Part shown: piece by piece, positions 1 to 8,304 of the stretch
Numbering within the stretch: position 1 is the first letter of the stretch
How the letters are laid out: every line of letters starts with the position of its first letter
Source: Nocardioides halotolerans DSM 19273
Lineage (GTDB): Bacteria > Actinomycetota > Actinomycetes > Propionibacteriales > Nocardioidaceae
DNA length: 64,000 nt
Direction: 5' to 3'
Assembly: GCF_000422805.1 (NCBI RefSeq)
Contig: NZ_KE383922.1
Span: 35,274 to 99,273 of the forward strand
Notes under the pieces: generated by a model
Databases searched by the model: none
The model's input: only the letters and a program-made list of their open reading frames with translations
Told to the model about the DNA's origin: nothing
Made by a program: the position numbers and the translations under genes

Positions 1-2198
1 GGGTCCGCTCGGCCTGCGTCCTGTGCAGCAACGGGTGCGGCTGCGACATCGCGGTGAAGGACGGCCGGATGGTCGGCGTGCGCGGGCGCGCGGACGACCG
101 CGTCAACCGGGGCCGGCTCGGCCCGAAGGGCCTCTACGGCAGCACCCCGTGGTCGCACTCTCCCGACCGGCTCACCCGGCCGCTCGTGCGCGAGGGCGGC
201 GACCTGGTCGAGACCGACTGGGACACCGCGATGGGCCGCATCGTGGCCGAGTCGCGCCGGTTGCTGGACGAGAAGGGCCCGCTGAGCCACGGGTTCTACA
301 CCAGCGGGCAGCTCTTCCTCGAGGAGTACTACGCCCAGGCCGTCGTCGGGAAGGCCGGGATCGGCACCCCCCACATGGACGGCAACACGCGGCTGTGCAC
401 GGCGACCGCCGCCGCCTCGCTCAAGGAGTCCTTCGGTGCCGACGGCCAGCCCGGCTCCTACGACGACGTGGAGCACGCCGAGGCGATCTTCCTGTACGGC
501 CACAACGTGGCGGAGACGCAGACCGTGCTGTGGCGGCGGATGCTCGACCGCATCGAGGGCACGGACCCGCCGGCCGTCGTGTGCGTCGACCCGCGCGAGA
601 CCGACGTGGCGCGGGCGTGCGGCAGGACGGGCGGCGTGCACCTGCCGGTCCGGGTCGGCACCAACGTCGCCCTGGTCAACGGCCTGGTCCGCGAGCTGCT
701 CACCCGCGGCTGGACCGACGACGCGTGGGTCGCTGCGCACACGCTCGGCCGCGAGGACCTCGAGGCGACCGTGGCCGACTACGACCCCGAGCGGGTGGGC
801 CACATCTGCGGCGTCGAGCCGGACGACGTACGCCGCGCGGCCGAGATCTTCGGCACCACCGACCGGGTGCTCTCCACCGTGCTGCAGGGCTTCTACCAGT
901 CGCACCAGGCCACCGCCGCGTCCGTCGGCGTGAACAACCTCCACCTGCTGCGCGGGATGCTCGGCCGGCCCGGCTGCGGGATCCTGCAGATGAACGGCCA
1001 GCCGACCGCCCAGAACAACCGGGAGACCGGGGCCGACGGCGACCTGACCGGGTTCCGCAACTGGCAGAACCCCCAGCACGTGCAGCGGCTGGCGGAGCTC
1101 TGGAACGTCGACCCGATGACGATCCCGCACTGGTCGGACCCGACGCACGCGATGCAGATCTTCTCCTACGCCGAGGCGGGCACGATCGGGCTGCTCTGGG
1201 TCTCGGCGACCAACCCGGCGGTGTCGATGCCGGAGTCCGCGCGGATCAAGCGCATCCTCGGCGGCGAGCAGTGCTTCGTGGTCGTGCAGGACCTGTTCTT
1301 CACCGAGACCGCGGCGCTGGCCGACGTGGTGCTGCCGGCCGCGGGGTGGGGCGAGAAGACCGGGACGTTCACCAACGCCGACCGCACCGTGCACCTCTCG
1401 GAGCAGGCCGTCGACCCGCCGGGGGAGGCGCGCAGCGACCTCGACATCTGGATGGCCTACGCCGACGCGATGGGCTTCGAGGACAAGGACGGCGCGCCGC
1501 TGGTGAAGTGGCGCACCCCCGAGGAGTGGTTCGACGCGTGGCGGGAGGCGAGCGCCGGCCGTCCGTGCGACTACAGCGCGCTGTCCTACGACACGCTGCG
1601 CAGCAGCGAGGGCATCCAGTGGCCGGTGACCGAGGAGCAGCCGGACGGGACCGCGCGGCTCTACGCCGACGCGCACTTCCCGAGCGACACCGACTACTGC
1701 GAGACCTACGGGCACGACCTGCTCACCGGCGGGACCGTCACCGAGGAGCAGCACCGCGCGAAGGCGCCGGCCGGCCGGGCGTTCCTGAAGGCCGAGCACT
1801 GGACCCCGCCCCACGAGCAGGTCAGCGACGAGTTCCCGTTGCGGCTGACCACGGGGCGCACGGTCTACCAGTTCCACACGCGCACCAAGACCGGTCGCGC
1901 CCGGCCGCTCGACGCCGCGGCTCCGGGTCCGTGGGTCGAGCTCTGCGCGGCCGACGCCGGCGCGCTCGGCCTCGCCGACGGCGACGAGGCCGAGGTGACC
2001 ACTCCGCGCGGCTCGATCCGGGCACCGCTGCGGGTCCGCGAGCAGGAGCCCGGCACGGCGTTCGTCCCGTTCCACTACGCGGGGGAGGGCCAGGCCAACG
2101 TGCTCACGATGACCGTGTGGGACCCGGTCTCGAAGCAGCCGACGTTCAAGACCGCGGCCTGCCGGGTCGCGAAGGCCGGCCCGGGAGGAGGTGCGTGA
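1..2198 (+). CDS. Molybdopterin oxidoreductase, 5' truncated by window edge
   Basis: Reads from the window edge in the frame starting at base 3. The first visible residues hold an N-terminal iron-sulfur motif C-x2-C-x3-C (VLCSNGC core), followed by the molybdopterin oxidoreductase body and a C-terminal molybdopterin dinucleotide-binding domain (from about base 1840, starting LRLTTGRTVYQFHTRT, with ANVLTMTVWDPVSKQPTFK at the end). This is the DMSO reductase superfamily (nitrate reductase/formate dehydrogenase type); the substrate cannot be told. The usual fourth cluster cysteine lies in a C-x-K-G context, but here the motif reads GRLGPKG, so that ligand is Gly; an extra Cys follows the third one by two residues. 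Only a short N-terminal part is missing. The stop overlaps the next start by one base (TGATG), implying translational coupling. Confidence 0.9.
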   Translation, partial: VRSACVLCSNGCGCDIAVKDGRMVGVRGRADDRVNRGRLGPKGLYGSTPWSHSPDRLTRPLVREGGDLVETDWDTAMGRIVAESRRLLDEKGPLSHGFYTSGQLFLEEYYAQAVVGKAGIGTPHMDGNTRLCTATAAASLKESFGADGQPGSYDDVEHAEAIFLYGHNVAETQTVLWRRMLDRIEGTDPPAVVCVDPRETDVARACGRTGGVHLPVRVGTNVALVNGLVRELLTRGWTDDAWVAAHTLGREDLEATVADYDPERVGHICGVEPDDVRRAAEIFGTTDRVLSTVLQGFYQSHQATAASVGVNNLHLLRGMLGRPGCGILQMNGQPTAQNNRETGADGDLTGFRNWQNPQHVQRLAELWNVDPMTIPHWSDPTHAMQIFSYAEAGTIGLLWVSATNPAVSMPESARIKRILGGEQCFVVVQDLFFTETAALADVVLPAAGWGEKTGTFTNADRTVHLSEQAVDPPGEARSDLDIWMAYADAMGFEDKDGAPLVKWRTPEEWFDAWREASAGRPCDYSALSYDTLRSSEGIQWPVTEEQPDGTARLYADAHFPSDTDYCETYGHDLLTGGTVTEEQHRAKAPAGRAFLKAEHWTPPHEQVSDEFPLRLTTGRTVYQFHTRTKTGRARPLDAAAPGPWVELCAADAGALGLADGDEAEVTTPRGSIRAPLRVREQEPGTAFVPFHYAGEGQANVLTMTVWDPVSKQPTFKTAACRVAKAGPGGGA

Positions 2199-2659
2199 TG
2201 CCGCACCTCGCGACATACGTCGGCCTGGTCGACCACAGCGAGCAGGTGCTCGCGGACTCGTTCCGGACGGTCGCCGACGGGCACGCCCACGTGGCGGACG
2301 TCCACCACCTCTGCCTGACGCTGGCCGGCATGTGCGACCGGCACCGCGAGCAGCTCGCGCCGGTGGTCGAGCGCTACGGCGAGGAGGACCTCGACGAGCC
2401 CGAGCGGCTCCGCGCCGACGCCCTCCTGCAGGCGAGGGAGGGGGAGATCGGCCTGCTGCGCGACCTCCAGGACCTCCACCTCCTGGCGTCCCTGGTCAAG
2501 AGCACGTGGGTCGTCATCGCCCAGGGCGCCCAGGGGCTGCGCGACCGGGATCTGCTGGAGGTCGCGCAGTCCAGCCAGCAGGAGACCGACCGCCAGCTGA
2601 CGTGGCTCAACACCCGGATGAAGGCCGCAGCGCCGCAGGCGCTGATCGTCGCTCCCTGA
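2198..2659 (+). CDS. Hypothetical helical protein coupled to molybdopterin oxidoreductase
   Basis: A 153-residue protein whose ATG shares its A with the TGA of the oxidoreductase; GGGAGGAGG lies just upstream as a ribosome-binding site. It is predicted to be almost all alpha-helix, with many His, Glu and Asp residues (HVADVHHLC, CDRHREQL), the look of a ferritin-like or four-helix-bundle fold. I do not recognise the family. Its coupling to the molybdoenzyme suggests a maturation, electron-transfer or accessory role, but that is inference from position only. No signal peptide or membrane segment is visible. Confidence 0.75.
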   Translation: MPHLATYVGLVDHSEQVLADSFRTVADGHAHVADVHHLCLTLAGMCDRHREQLAPVVERYGEEDLDEPERLRADALLQAREGEIGLLRDLQDLHLLASLVKSTWVVIAQGAQGLRDRDLLEVAQSSQQETDRQLTWLNTRMKAAAPQALIVAP

Positions 2660-2758
2660 CCGCTCGCCCGTTCCTGCCTCGCCGCGACGGTGACCCGCAC
2701 CCGCGAAACACCCCTGGGGGTGGGCATGTGCGACGAAGCGGGCGGACACCGGTCACAC

Positions 2759-3943
2759 ATGCGAGCAGTCACCTGGCACGGCGTCCACGACATGCGGGTC
2801 GAGCAGGTCCCCGACCCCAAGATCGAGGAGCCGACCGACGTCCTGATCAGGGTCACCTCGAGCGGCCTCTGCGGCTCGGACCTGCACCTCTACGAGACCC
2901 TGGCGGCGTTCATGGAGCCCGGCGACATCGTGGGCCACGAGCCCATGGGTGTGGTCGAGGAGGTCGGCAGTGACGTCCACCACCTCGACGTCGGCGACCG
3001 GGTGGTGATCCCGTTCAACGTGAGCTGCGGCCACTGCTGGATGTGCGAGCGCAAGCTCTTCAGCCAGTGCGAGACGACCCAGAACCACGAGCACGGCACG
3101 GGCGCCAGCTTCCTGGGCTACAGCAAGCTCTACGGCCAGGTGCCCGGCGGCCAGGCCGAGTACCTCCGCGTGCCCCACGGCGCCTTCGGTGCCGTCAAGG
3201 TGCCCCACGGCCCGCCGGACGACCGCTTCCTCTTCATGAGCGACGTGCTGCCCACCGCGTGGCAGGCCGTTGAGTACGCCGACGTCCCCGAGGGCGGTTC
3301 GCTGCTGGTGCTCGGTGCCGGGCCGATCGGCGACATGGCCAGCCGCATCGCGATGCACCGCGGGCTCCAGGTCACGGTCGCCGAGCTGGTCCCGGAGCGG
3401 CTGGCGCGCGTCGCCAACCGCGGCGCCGACATCATCGACATCGAGGCGCTCGGCGACGAGAGCCTCGCCGACGAGATCCGCTCCCGGACCGGTGGCCGCG
3501 GACCCGACGCGGTCATCGACGCCGTCGGCATGGAGGCGCACGGATCGAACGTCAAGATCATGCACAAGATGGTGGGGCTGCTCCCGGACGCCCTCGCCGA
3601 GCCGCTGCTCAAGCACGGCGGCATGGACCGGCTGACCGCGCTCTACAGCGCCTTCGACTCGGTCCGCCGCGGCGGGACCGTCTCGATCTCCGGCGTCTAC
3701 GGCGGCGCGGCCGACCCGATCAACATGATGCAGCTCTTCGACAAGCAGGTGCAGATCCGCATGGGCCAGGCCAACGTGCGCGCCTGGACCGACGACATCC
3801 TCGCCCTGCTCGAGCAGGACGAGGACGTGCTCGGCGTGGAGAGCTTCGCGACCCACCACCTCCCGCTCGAGGAGGCGCCGCAGGCCTACGAGACCTTCCA
3901 GAAGAAGGAGGACGGCGCGATCAAGGTCGTCTTCCGTCCGTAG
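2759..3943 (+). CDS. Zinc-dependent alcohol dehydrogenase, formaldehyde-dehydrogenase-like
   Basis: A medium-chain dehydrogenase/reductase of 394 residues, starting at the ATG that gives MRAVTWHG, the usual N terminus of the family; an upstream in-frame ATG at 2690 would add 23 atypical residues. Visible motifs: catalytic zinc region CGSDLHLYE and GHEPMGVVEEVG, structural zinc cysteines C-x2-C-x2-C-x7-C (CGHCWMCERKLFSQC) and the Rossmann motif LGAGPIGDMAS. The long insert near residues 255-300 (HKMVGLLPDALAEPLLKHGG) resembles the glutathione-independent formaldehyde dehydrogenase-like subgroup. NAD(P)-dependent oxidation of an alcohol or aldehyde is expected; the substrate is unknown. It stands alone, convergent with the following SDR gene. 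Confidence 0.9.
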   Translation: MRAVTWHGVHDMRVEQVPDPKIEEPTDVLIRVTSSGLCGSDLHLYETLAAFMEPGDIVGHEPMGVVEEVGSDVHHLDVGDRVVIPFNVSCGHCWMCERKLFSQCETTQNHEHGTGASFLGYSKLYGQVPGGQAEYLRVPHGAFGAVKVPHGPPDDRFLFMSDVLPTAWQAVEYADVPEGGSLLVLGAGPIGDMASRIAMHRGLQVTVAELVPERLARVANRGADIIDIEALGDESLADEIRSRTGGRGPDAVIDAVGMEAHGSNVKIMHKMVGLLPDALAEPLLKHGGMDRLTALYSAFDSVRRGGTVSISGVYGGAADPINMMQLFDKQVQIRMGQANVRAWTDDILALLEQDEDVLGVESFATHHLPLEEAPQAYETFQKKEDGAIKVVFRP

Positions 3944-3961
3944 CGGCGGCGGCCCCCTGGG

Positions 3962-4807
3962 TCAGTCCTGGGGCTTCACCATCCGGGCCAGGATGGGTGC
4001 GGCCAGCGCGTCCGGCAGGTGCGTGCCGAGCTCGGCCTGGAGCCGGTTGAGGAACGACCCCGACACCACGCTCGCCTTGCCCGCGAGGAGGCCGTCGATC
4101 GCGTCCTTGGCCACCTCGGCAGGGTCGTCCTTCAGGTCGGTGCGGCCCAGCCGGGTGTCGTCCTCCATGCCCGCCCGGGCGAAGAAGTCGGTGTCGGTCG
4201 GCCCCGGCATGAGTGACGTGACGCTGACGCCGGTGTCCTTGAGCTCGTGGCGGATCGCCTCGGCGAAGGAGTGCACGAACGCCTTCGACGCGTTGTACGT
4301 CGCCTGGTAGGGGCCGGGTGACACGGCGGCGATCGACGAGGTGATGAGCAGCCGTCCCTCGCCGGCGTCCAGGATGTCGCGGACCACTAGCTTGGCGAGG
4401 TGCACGGTGGAGCGGACGTTCAGGTCCACCACGCGCAGGTCGTCCTCGAGCGAGGTCTGGTCGAAGGAGCCGTTGGTGCCGATGCCGGCGTTGAGCGCGG
4501 CGACCGCGATCGGGCGGCCGAGCGCGAGCGTGCGGCGGTGCAGCTCCTCGACGCCCTCGTGGGTCGAGAGGTCCACCTGGACGGCGACCGCCTCCGTCTC
4601 CTCGGCGAGCTCGCCCCGGACGCCCTCGATCCTGGTCTCGTCGGCCGCGACGACCAGGTCGTGGCCACGCGCAGCGAGCTCGTGGGCGAGCGCCCGTCCG
4701 ATGCCGGTCGAGGCTCCCGTCACGAGCGCGAGGGGCCGGGCTGCGGGACTCTGGGAGGGGCATCGGCGGTGGACACGCCCGGAGGTACCCGTGTGCCGGC
4801 TTCTCAC
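3962..4807 (-). CDS. SDR family NAD(P)-dependent oxidoreductase
   Basis: Short-chain dehydrogenase/reductase with the cofactor motif TGASTGIG near the N terminus, the NAG-type motif LNAGIG, a conserved Ser region (ITSSIAAVSPG) and the catalytic Y-x3-K (YNASKAF). It resembles the DltE/YqjQ-like group of general SDRs; the substrate is unknown. The start is uncertain: no ATG lies close to the Rossmann strand, so I chose the GTG at 4807, about 32 residues before TGAS. Only 36 bp separate it from the divergent small gene at 4844, so the two promoters must overlap. Confidence 0.85.
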   Translation of the reverse strand: MRSRHTGTSGRVHRRCPSQSPAARPLALVTGASTGIGRALAHELAARGHDLVVAADETRIEGVRGELAEETEAVAVQVDLSTHEGVEELHRRTLALGRPIAVAALNAGIGTNGSFDQTSLEDDLRVVDLNVRSTVHLAKLVVRDILDAGEGRLLITSSIAAVSPGPYQATYNASKAFVHSFAEAIRHELKDTGVSVTSLMPGPTDTDFFARAGMEDDTRLGRTDLKDDPAEVAKDAIDGLLAGKASVVSGSFLNRLQAELGTHLPDALAAPILARMVKPQD

Positions 4808-4843
4808 GTCGGGTACCCCGCAGTCACCTGAGGAGGGGGATCC

Positions 4844-5047
4844 ATGAGAACACTCATTGCCTTGCTGGTGGTCATCTGGCTGGTGGTCGGGGCCGTCGCC
4901 GCTGCCCAACGCGGCTACTTCGGCGGCGACGACGACGTCAGCTGCAAGGAGTTCAGCGACACGGCCCTGACGATCGTGGCCGGGCCGCTCAACTACGCCG
5001 GCGTCAACCCGAAGGTGAAGTGCAAGACCCCGGAGCCCTCGAAGTAG
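4844..5047 (+). CDS. Small single-span membrane or secreted protein
   Basis: A 67-residue protein with a strong ribosome-binding site (AGGAGGGG) and an N-terminal hydrophobic helix (LIALLVVIWLVVGAVAAA). A short polar tail with two cysteines (DVSCKEF, KVKCKT) follows. It is either anchored in the membrane with the tail outside or released after signal-peptide cleavage. I recognise no named family. Composition and SD make it a believable gene despite its size. Confidence 0.7.
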   Translation: MRTLIALLVVIWLVVGAVAAAQRGYFGGDDDVSCKEFSDTALTIVAGPLNYAGVNPKVKCKTPEPSK

Positions 5048-5065
5048 GTCCGGCCGGGGCGCCGA

Positions 5066-5092
5066 TGTCACGTGCCCGGCAGTCGTCTCGTC
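5066..5092 (+). promoter_or_regulatory. ECF41-type promoter of the epimerase-sigma factor operon
   Basis: TGTCACG at 5066-5072, exactly 16 bases, then CGTC at 5089-5092, 37 bases before the ATG at 5130. As I recall it, the published ECF41 consensus is TGTCACA-N16-CGTC, upstream of the epimerase, oxidoreductase or carboxymuconolactone-decarboxylase-like genes linked to these sigma factors. The match predicts autoregulation by the sigma factor at 6041. It shares CTCGTCTCGTGGG (5087-5099) with the second promoter at 7390-7417. Confidence 0.8.
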
Positions 5093-5129
5093 TCGTGGGT
5101 GGGACCAGACGACTGGAGGGACGTGGATC

Positions 5130-6044
5130 ATGCGGGTGTTCGTGGCAGGCGGGAGCGGCGTACTCGGACGCTCCCTGGTGAGGCAGCTGGTGGCGCGTGA
5201 CCACGAGGTCACGGCGACCACCACCGACGCGAGCCGCCTCGACGTCCTCCGGCGGCTCGGCGCCGAGGCCGTGGTCATGGACGGGCTGGACGCCGCCTCG
5301 GTCGGCGAGGTCGTGGCCGCAGCCGCACCCGACACCGTCGTCAACCAGATGACCGGGCTGTCCAGCAGGCACGCGGGCAGAGCGACGCCGTGGAACGTCG
5401 GACGCTTCTTCGCGGCCACCAACCGGCTGCGCACCGACGGGATCGACCACCTCCTGGCCGCGGCCGAGGCGGTCGGCGTCTCGCACGTGGTGTCGCAGAG
5501 CCACGCCAGCTTCAACGGCGAGCGCACGGGCGGGTGGGTCAAGACCGAGGAGGACCCGCTCGAGGTCACCGAGGGCACGAAGGCGGTCACCCACCTCGAG
5601 GACGTGGTGGTCAAGGCGGGTGGCGCGGTCCTCCGCTACGGCGCCTTCTACGGCGGCGGCGCCAACGACGAGCAGGTCGCGCTCGTGCGCAGGCGGATGC
5701 TGCCGATCGTCGGTGGCGGGACCGGCTACTCCTCGTGGGTGCACGTGGACGACGCGGCGGCCGCCACCGTGCTGGCCGTGGAGCAGCACGCCACCGGCGT
5801 GTTCAACATCGTCGACGACGAGCCCGCCCCGGTGAGCGAGTGGCTGCCGCACCTGGCGCGGTCGGTCGGGGCGAAGCCGCCGCGGCGGCTCCAAACCTGG
5901 TTGGCACGGCTGATCGCCGGAGAGATGGTGGTGGGCATGATGACCGAGGGCCGGGGCTTCTCCAACGCCAAGGCCAAGCGGGAGCTGGGCTGGGTGCTCG
6001 AGCACCCCTCGTGGCGCGAGGGGTTCGCGGAGGCGCTGTCATGA
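5130..6044 (+). CDS. NAD-dependent epimerase/dehydratase family protein (ECF41 partner)
   Basis: An extended SDR of 304 residues, starting MRVFVAGGSGVLGRSLVRQL with the G-x2-G-x2-G dinucleotide site at residues 7-13. The C-terminal half has the usual epimerase landmarks: SSWVHVDDAAAATVLAVE and the GVFNIVDDEP strand. It is the oxidoreductase/epimerase-type partner that typically sits next to ECF41 sigma factors. The exact reaction is unknown. The stop overlaps the sigma-factor start (ATGA), so the two are translationally coupled, under the ECF41-like promoter at 5066. Confidence 0.9.
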   Translation: MRVFVAGGSGVLGRSLVRQLVARDHEVTATTTDASRLDVLRRLGAEAVVMDGLDAASVGEVVAAAAPDTVVNQMTGLSSRHAGRATPWNVGRFFAATNRLRTDGIDHLLAAAEAVGVSHVVSQSHASFNGERTGGWVKTEEDPLEVTEGTKAVTHLEDVVVKAGGAVLRYGAFYGGGANDEQVALVRRRMLPIVGGGTGYSSWVHVDDAAAATVLAVEQHATGVFNIVDDEPAPVSEWLPHLARSVGAKPPRRLQTWLARLIAGEMVVGMMTEGRGFSNAKAKRELGWVLEHPSWREGFAEALS

Positions 6045-6964
6045 CGCGCACCGAGGAGTTCGAGGAGCTGCGGCCGCTGCTGTTCTCGATCGCCTACCGG
6101 CTGCTCGGCAGCGTGGCGGAGGCCGAGGACGCCGTCCAGGAGTCGTGGCTGCGCTACGAGTCGACGCCGACGGTGCCGCGCTCGCCCAAGGCCTTCCTGT
6201 CCGCCGTGGTCACGAGGATCTCGATCGACGTGCTCCGCTCGGCACGGGTCCGGCGCGAGCAGTACGTCGGCGACTGGCTGCCGGAGCCGCTGCTGGCCGA
6301 TCCCTACGAGGACCCGGCCCGCGCGGCCGAGCTCGCCGACTCCGTCTCGATGGCGGCGCTGCTGCTCCTCGAGCGGCTCTCGCCGCTCGAGCGCGCGGTG
6401 TTCGTGCTGCGCGAGGTGTTCGCCTTCGACTTCGCCGACGTGGCGTCGGCGGTTGGGCGCTCGGAGGCGGCCTGCCGCCAGCTCGCCGCCCGGGCGCGAC
6501 GACACATGGAGAGCGGTCGGCCCCGCTTCGAGGCCGACCGTCGCGAGCGCGCGGAGCTCGCCGCCCGGTTCTTCGACGCCGTCCGCGACGGCGACGTCGA
6601 CGGGCTCAAGGAGCTGCTCGCGGCCGACGTCCGCCTGGTCGGCGACGGCGGCGGCAAGGCCCCGGCGCTGGCCCGCCAGGTCGTCGGCGACGACAAGGTC
6701 GCGCGGGTGCTGGCGGCGTTCTTCCCGAGGCTCGCCACGCTGCGGGTGACGTTCGAGGAGCACGAGGTCAACGGCCAGCCCGGAGCGATCCTGCGCGACC
6801 GCGACGGCAACGTGGTCAGCACGTGGGCGCTCGACGTGCTGGACGGCAGGATCCAGACCGTCCGCTCCGTCGGCAACCCCGACAAGCTCCGGCACGTCGG
6901 TCCGGTGGCGGACGTCTGGGCCCTGCTCAGCCAGTTCAGGAAGACTCGGCCGGTCACGCGGTGA
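6041..6964 (+). CDS. ECF41-group RNA polymerase sigma factor with SnoaL-like C-terminal domain
   Basis: A 307-residue sigma-70 family factor. Region 2 spans about residues 8-75 (LLFSIAYRLLGSVAEAEDAV), region 4 about residues 108-155 (LERLSPLERAVFVLREVF, helix-turn-helix after it), and a SnoaL/NTF2-like domain fills residues 170-295. Group hallmarks are present: WLPEP at 79-83 in the linker, DGGGK at 202-206 and NGQPG at 244-248. In this group the fused C-terminal domain, rather than an anti-sigma factor, controls activity; consistently, no anti-sigma gene lies nearby. It overlaps the convergent DoxX gene by 11 bp. Confidence 0.93.
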   Translation: MTRTEEFEELRPLLFSIAYRLLGSVAEAEDAVQESWLRYESTPTVPRSPKAFLSAVVTRISIDVLRSARVRREQYVGDWLPEPLLADPYEDPARAAELADSVSMAALLLLERLSPLERAVFVLREVFAFDFADVASAVGRSEAACRQLAARARRHMESGRPRFEADRRERAELAARFFDAVRDGDVDGLKELLAADVRLVGDGGGKAPALARQVVGDDKVARVLAAFFPRLATLRVTFEEHEVNGQPGAILRDRDGNVVSTWALDVLDGRIQTVRSVGNPDKLRHVGPVADVWALLSQFRKTRPVTR

Positions 6965-7337
6965 ACGACTCGGGGCCGAAGCGGCCCACCGCGATGAAGA
7001 CCGCGAGCGCGACGTACACGACGTTGACCAGCACGAGCTTGACCTGACCCAGCCGGCCGTGGGTGATCATCGCCCCGACCATGAGGCCCACCCAGACCAC
7101 CGCCGTGATCGGCACCAGCACGGGCGCCACGTCGGTCACGGCCGGCAGGATCAGGCCGACCGCGGCCAGCAGCTCGAGCACCCCCAGCGTCTTCACGAAC
7201 GCGGGACTGACCCCGCGCGTCCACGCGGCACCCTCGTGCACGGCCAGCTTGTCCTTCGACACCAAGGTCTTGGTCAGGCCACCGGTCAGGGCGACCAGGG
7301 CCAGCAGCCCGGCGGTGATCCACAGTGCGACGTTCAT
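6954..7337 (-). CDS. DoxX-family membrane protein
   Basis: A 127-residue integral membrane protein with four predicted helices (N-terminal VALWITAGLLALVALTGGL; central LGVLELLAAVGLILPAV; VLVPITAVVWVGLMVGAMI; C-terminal VLVNVVYVALAVFIAVG), the pattern of the DoxX/DoxD-like family. An AGGAGGAGA ribosome-binding site precedes the ATG. Its promoter carries a second ECF41-like element (7390-7417), so it is predicted to belong to the same regulon as the convergent epimerase-sigma factor operon. Function in quinone or redox metabolism is possible but not shown by the sequence. Confidence 0.88.
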   Translation of the reverse strand: MNVALWITAGLLALVALTGGLTKTLVSKDKLAVHEGAAWTRGVSPAFVKTLGVLELLAAVGLILPAVTDVAPVLVPITAVVWVGLMVGAMITHGRLGQVKLVLVNVVYVALAVFIAVGRFGPESFTA

Positions 7338-7389
7338 CGGTCTCCTCCTCGGAAGCGGTCGCCCCGGACGGGCGACCTGCTTCCCACGA

Positions 7390-7417
7390 GACGAGGGCGC
7401 GGCGTCGAGGAGTGACA
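7390..7417 (-). promoter_or_regulatory. Second ECF41-like promoter, upstream of the DoxX gene
   Basis: On the minus strand TGTCAC (7417-7412) is followed 18 bases later by CGTC (7393-7390), about 50 bases before the DoxX ATG. Counted from the hexamer the spacer is one base longer than in the promoter at 5066. Both share the 13-mer CTCGTCTCGTGGG at the -10 position (here 7395-7383), which strengthens the link. Confidence 0.65.
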
Positions 7418-7472
7418 CCGGGAAGGCCGGTTGTGACCGAGCCCACGGGGGCGCGGGAGGAGGCCGAGAGGT

Positions 7473-7904
7473 GCGGACGGGCTGGCCTGTAAGCCGGGTT
7501 CTGTTCCCGGGTCCCTCGCGGTTCCCGATCGGCGACCATCCATCTACGGGTGCCGTTGCCGGCACCCTCCAGCGGTCTACCCGCGTACTCGGGCGGGCCG
7601 CCCTGTGCCATCTCTGGCGCGTACGCGCGCCCGGTGCCCGAAGGCGCCGGACTTCTTGACCTTGCTCCAGGTGGGGTTTGCCTAGCCGGCCCGGTCGCCC
7701 GGGCCGCTGGTGGTCTCTTGCACCACCGTTTCACCCTTGCCGCTGCGGCCCGGAGGCCGCAGTGGCGGTCTGTTCTCTGTGGCACTGTCCCGCGGGTCAC
7801 CCCGGGTGGGTGTTGCCCACCACCTTGCCCTGTGGAGCCCGGACTTTCCTCGGCACCGCACCTCGAGAGGCGTGGTGACGCGGTCGCCCGGCCAGCCCAT
7901 CCGC
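7473..7904 (-). ncRNA. rnpB: RNase P RNA, class A
   Basis: The catalytic RNA of ribonuclease P, which removes tRNA 5' leaders. Read on the minus strand, the 5' part contains the conserved GAGGAAAGTCCGGGCTCC and the 3' end the conserved ACAGAACCCGGCTTACAG. Ends were set by helix P1: bases 7904-7890 pair with 7487-7473 over 15 positions with one G-U pair. The length of about 432 nt fits high-GC actinobacterial RNase P RNAs. All open reading frames crossing this region are spurious. Confidence 0.96.
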
Positions 7905-7965
7905 ATGCACAGCGTAGGGGACCGGCCGCACCGAGTCAGGGCCCCTGGTCGGGGTACCGGAGGGC

Positions 7966-8127
7966 ATGCAACACAAGAGGCTGCTGTTCTTCGGCGTGGT
8001 GACCCTGATCCTCGCGGTCCTGGCCATCATGGTGATCGTCGGCATCGTCCAGGGCGGCGACGCCGACCAGGGCGACACGGGCGACGATCCCTACGTCGTG
8101 CCGGTGGGCAGTACGTTCCTGCCATGA
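7966..8127 (+). CDS. Small membrane-anchored protein
   Basis: A 53-residue protein: a short basic N terminus (MQHKR), one hydrophobic segment (LLFFGVVTLILAVLAIMVIV), then an acidic tail rich in Asp and Gly. CGGAGGGC just upstream may be the ribosome-binding site. Its TGA overlaps the next ATG (ATGA at 8124-8127). I recognise no family; the coupling to the next two small genes supports a real three-gene unit. Confidence 0.6.
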   Translation: MQHKRLLFFGVVTLILAVLAIMVIVGIVQGGDADQGDTGDDPYVVPVGSTFLP

Positions 8128-8303
8128 GCTACTGGTTCTGTCTCAACCACCACGCGGTCGAGGGCCAGGACGGCTGCGCCTACAAGGACCGCCTGGGGCC
8201 CTACGACACCGAGGCCGAGGCCGCGCGCGCGCTCGAGAAGGTCAAGGAGCGCAACGAGGAGTGGGACAACGACCCACGCTGGAACGACAAGCCCGCCGAC
8301 TGA
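8124..8303 (+). CDS. Conserved small actinobacterial protein
   Basis: A 59-residue soluble protein beginning MSYWFCLNHHAVEGQDGC, followed by DRLGPYDTEAEAARALEKVKER and an acidic, Trp-containing tail (EEWDNDPRWND). The CxxHHxVE...C pattern suggests a small metal-binding or treble-clef-like head joined to a helix. I know this composition from conserved short actinobacterial proteins of unknown role. The start overlaps the preceding stop by four bases; the following GTG starts one base after its TGA. Confidence 0.75.
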   Translation: MSYWFCLNHHAVEGQDGCAYKDRLGPYDTEAEAARALEKVKERNEEWDNDPRWNDKPAD

Positions 8304-8304
8304 G

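Noticed and set aside
7482..8002. Reading frames crossing 7482-7900 on either strand
   Set aside because: They lie within RNase P RNA, whose conserved core and P1 helix are clear.
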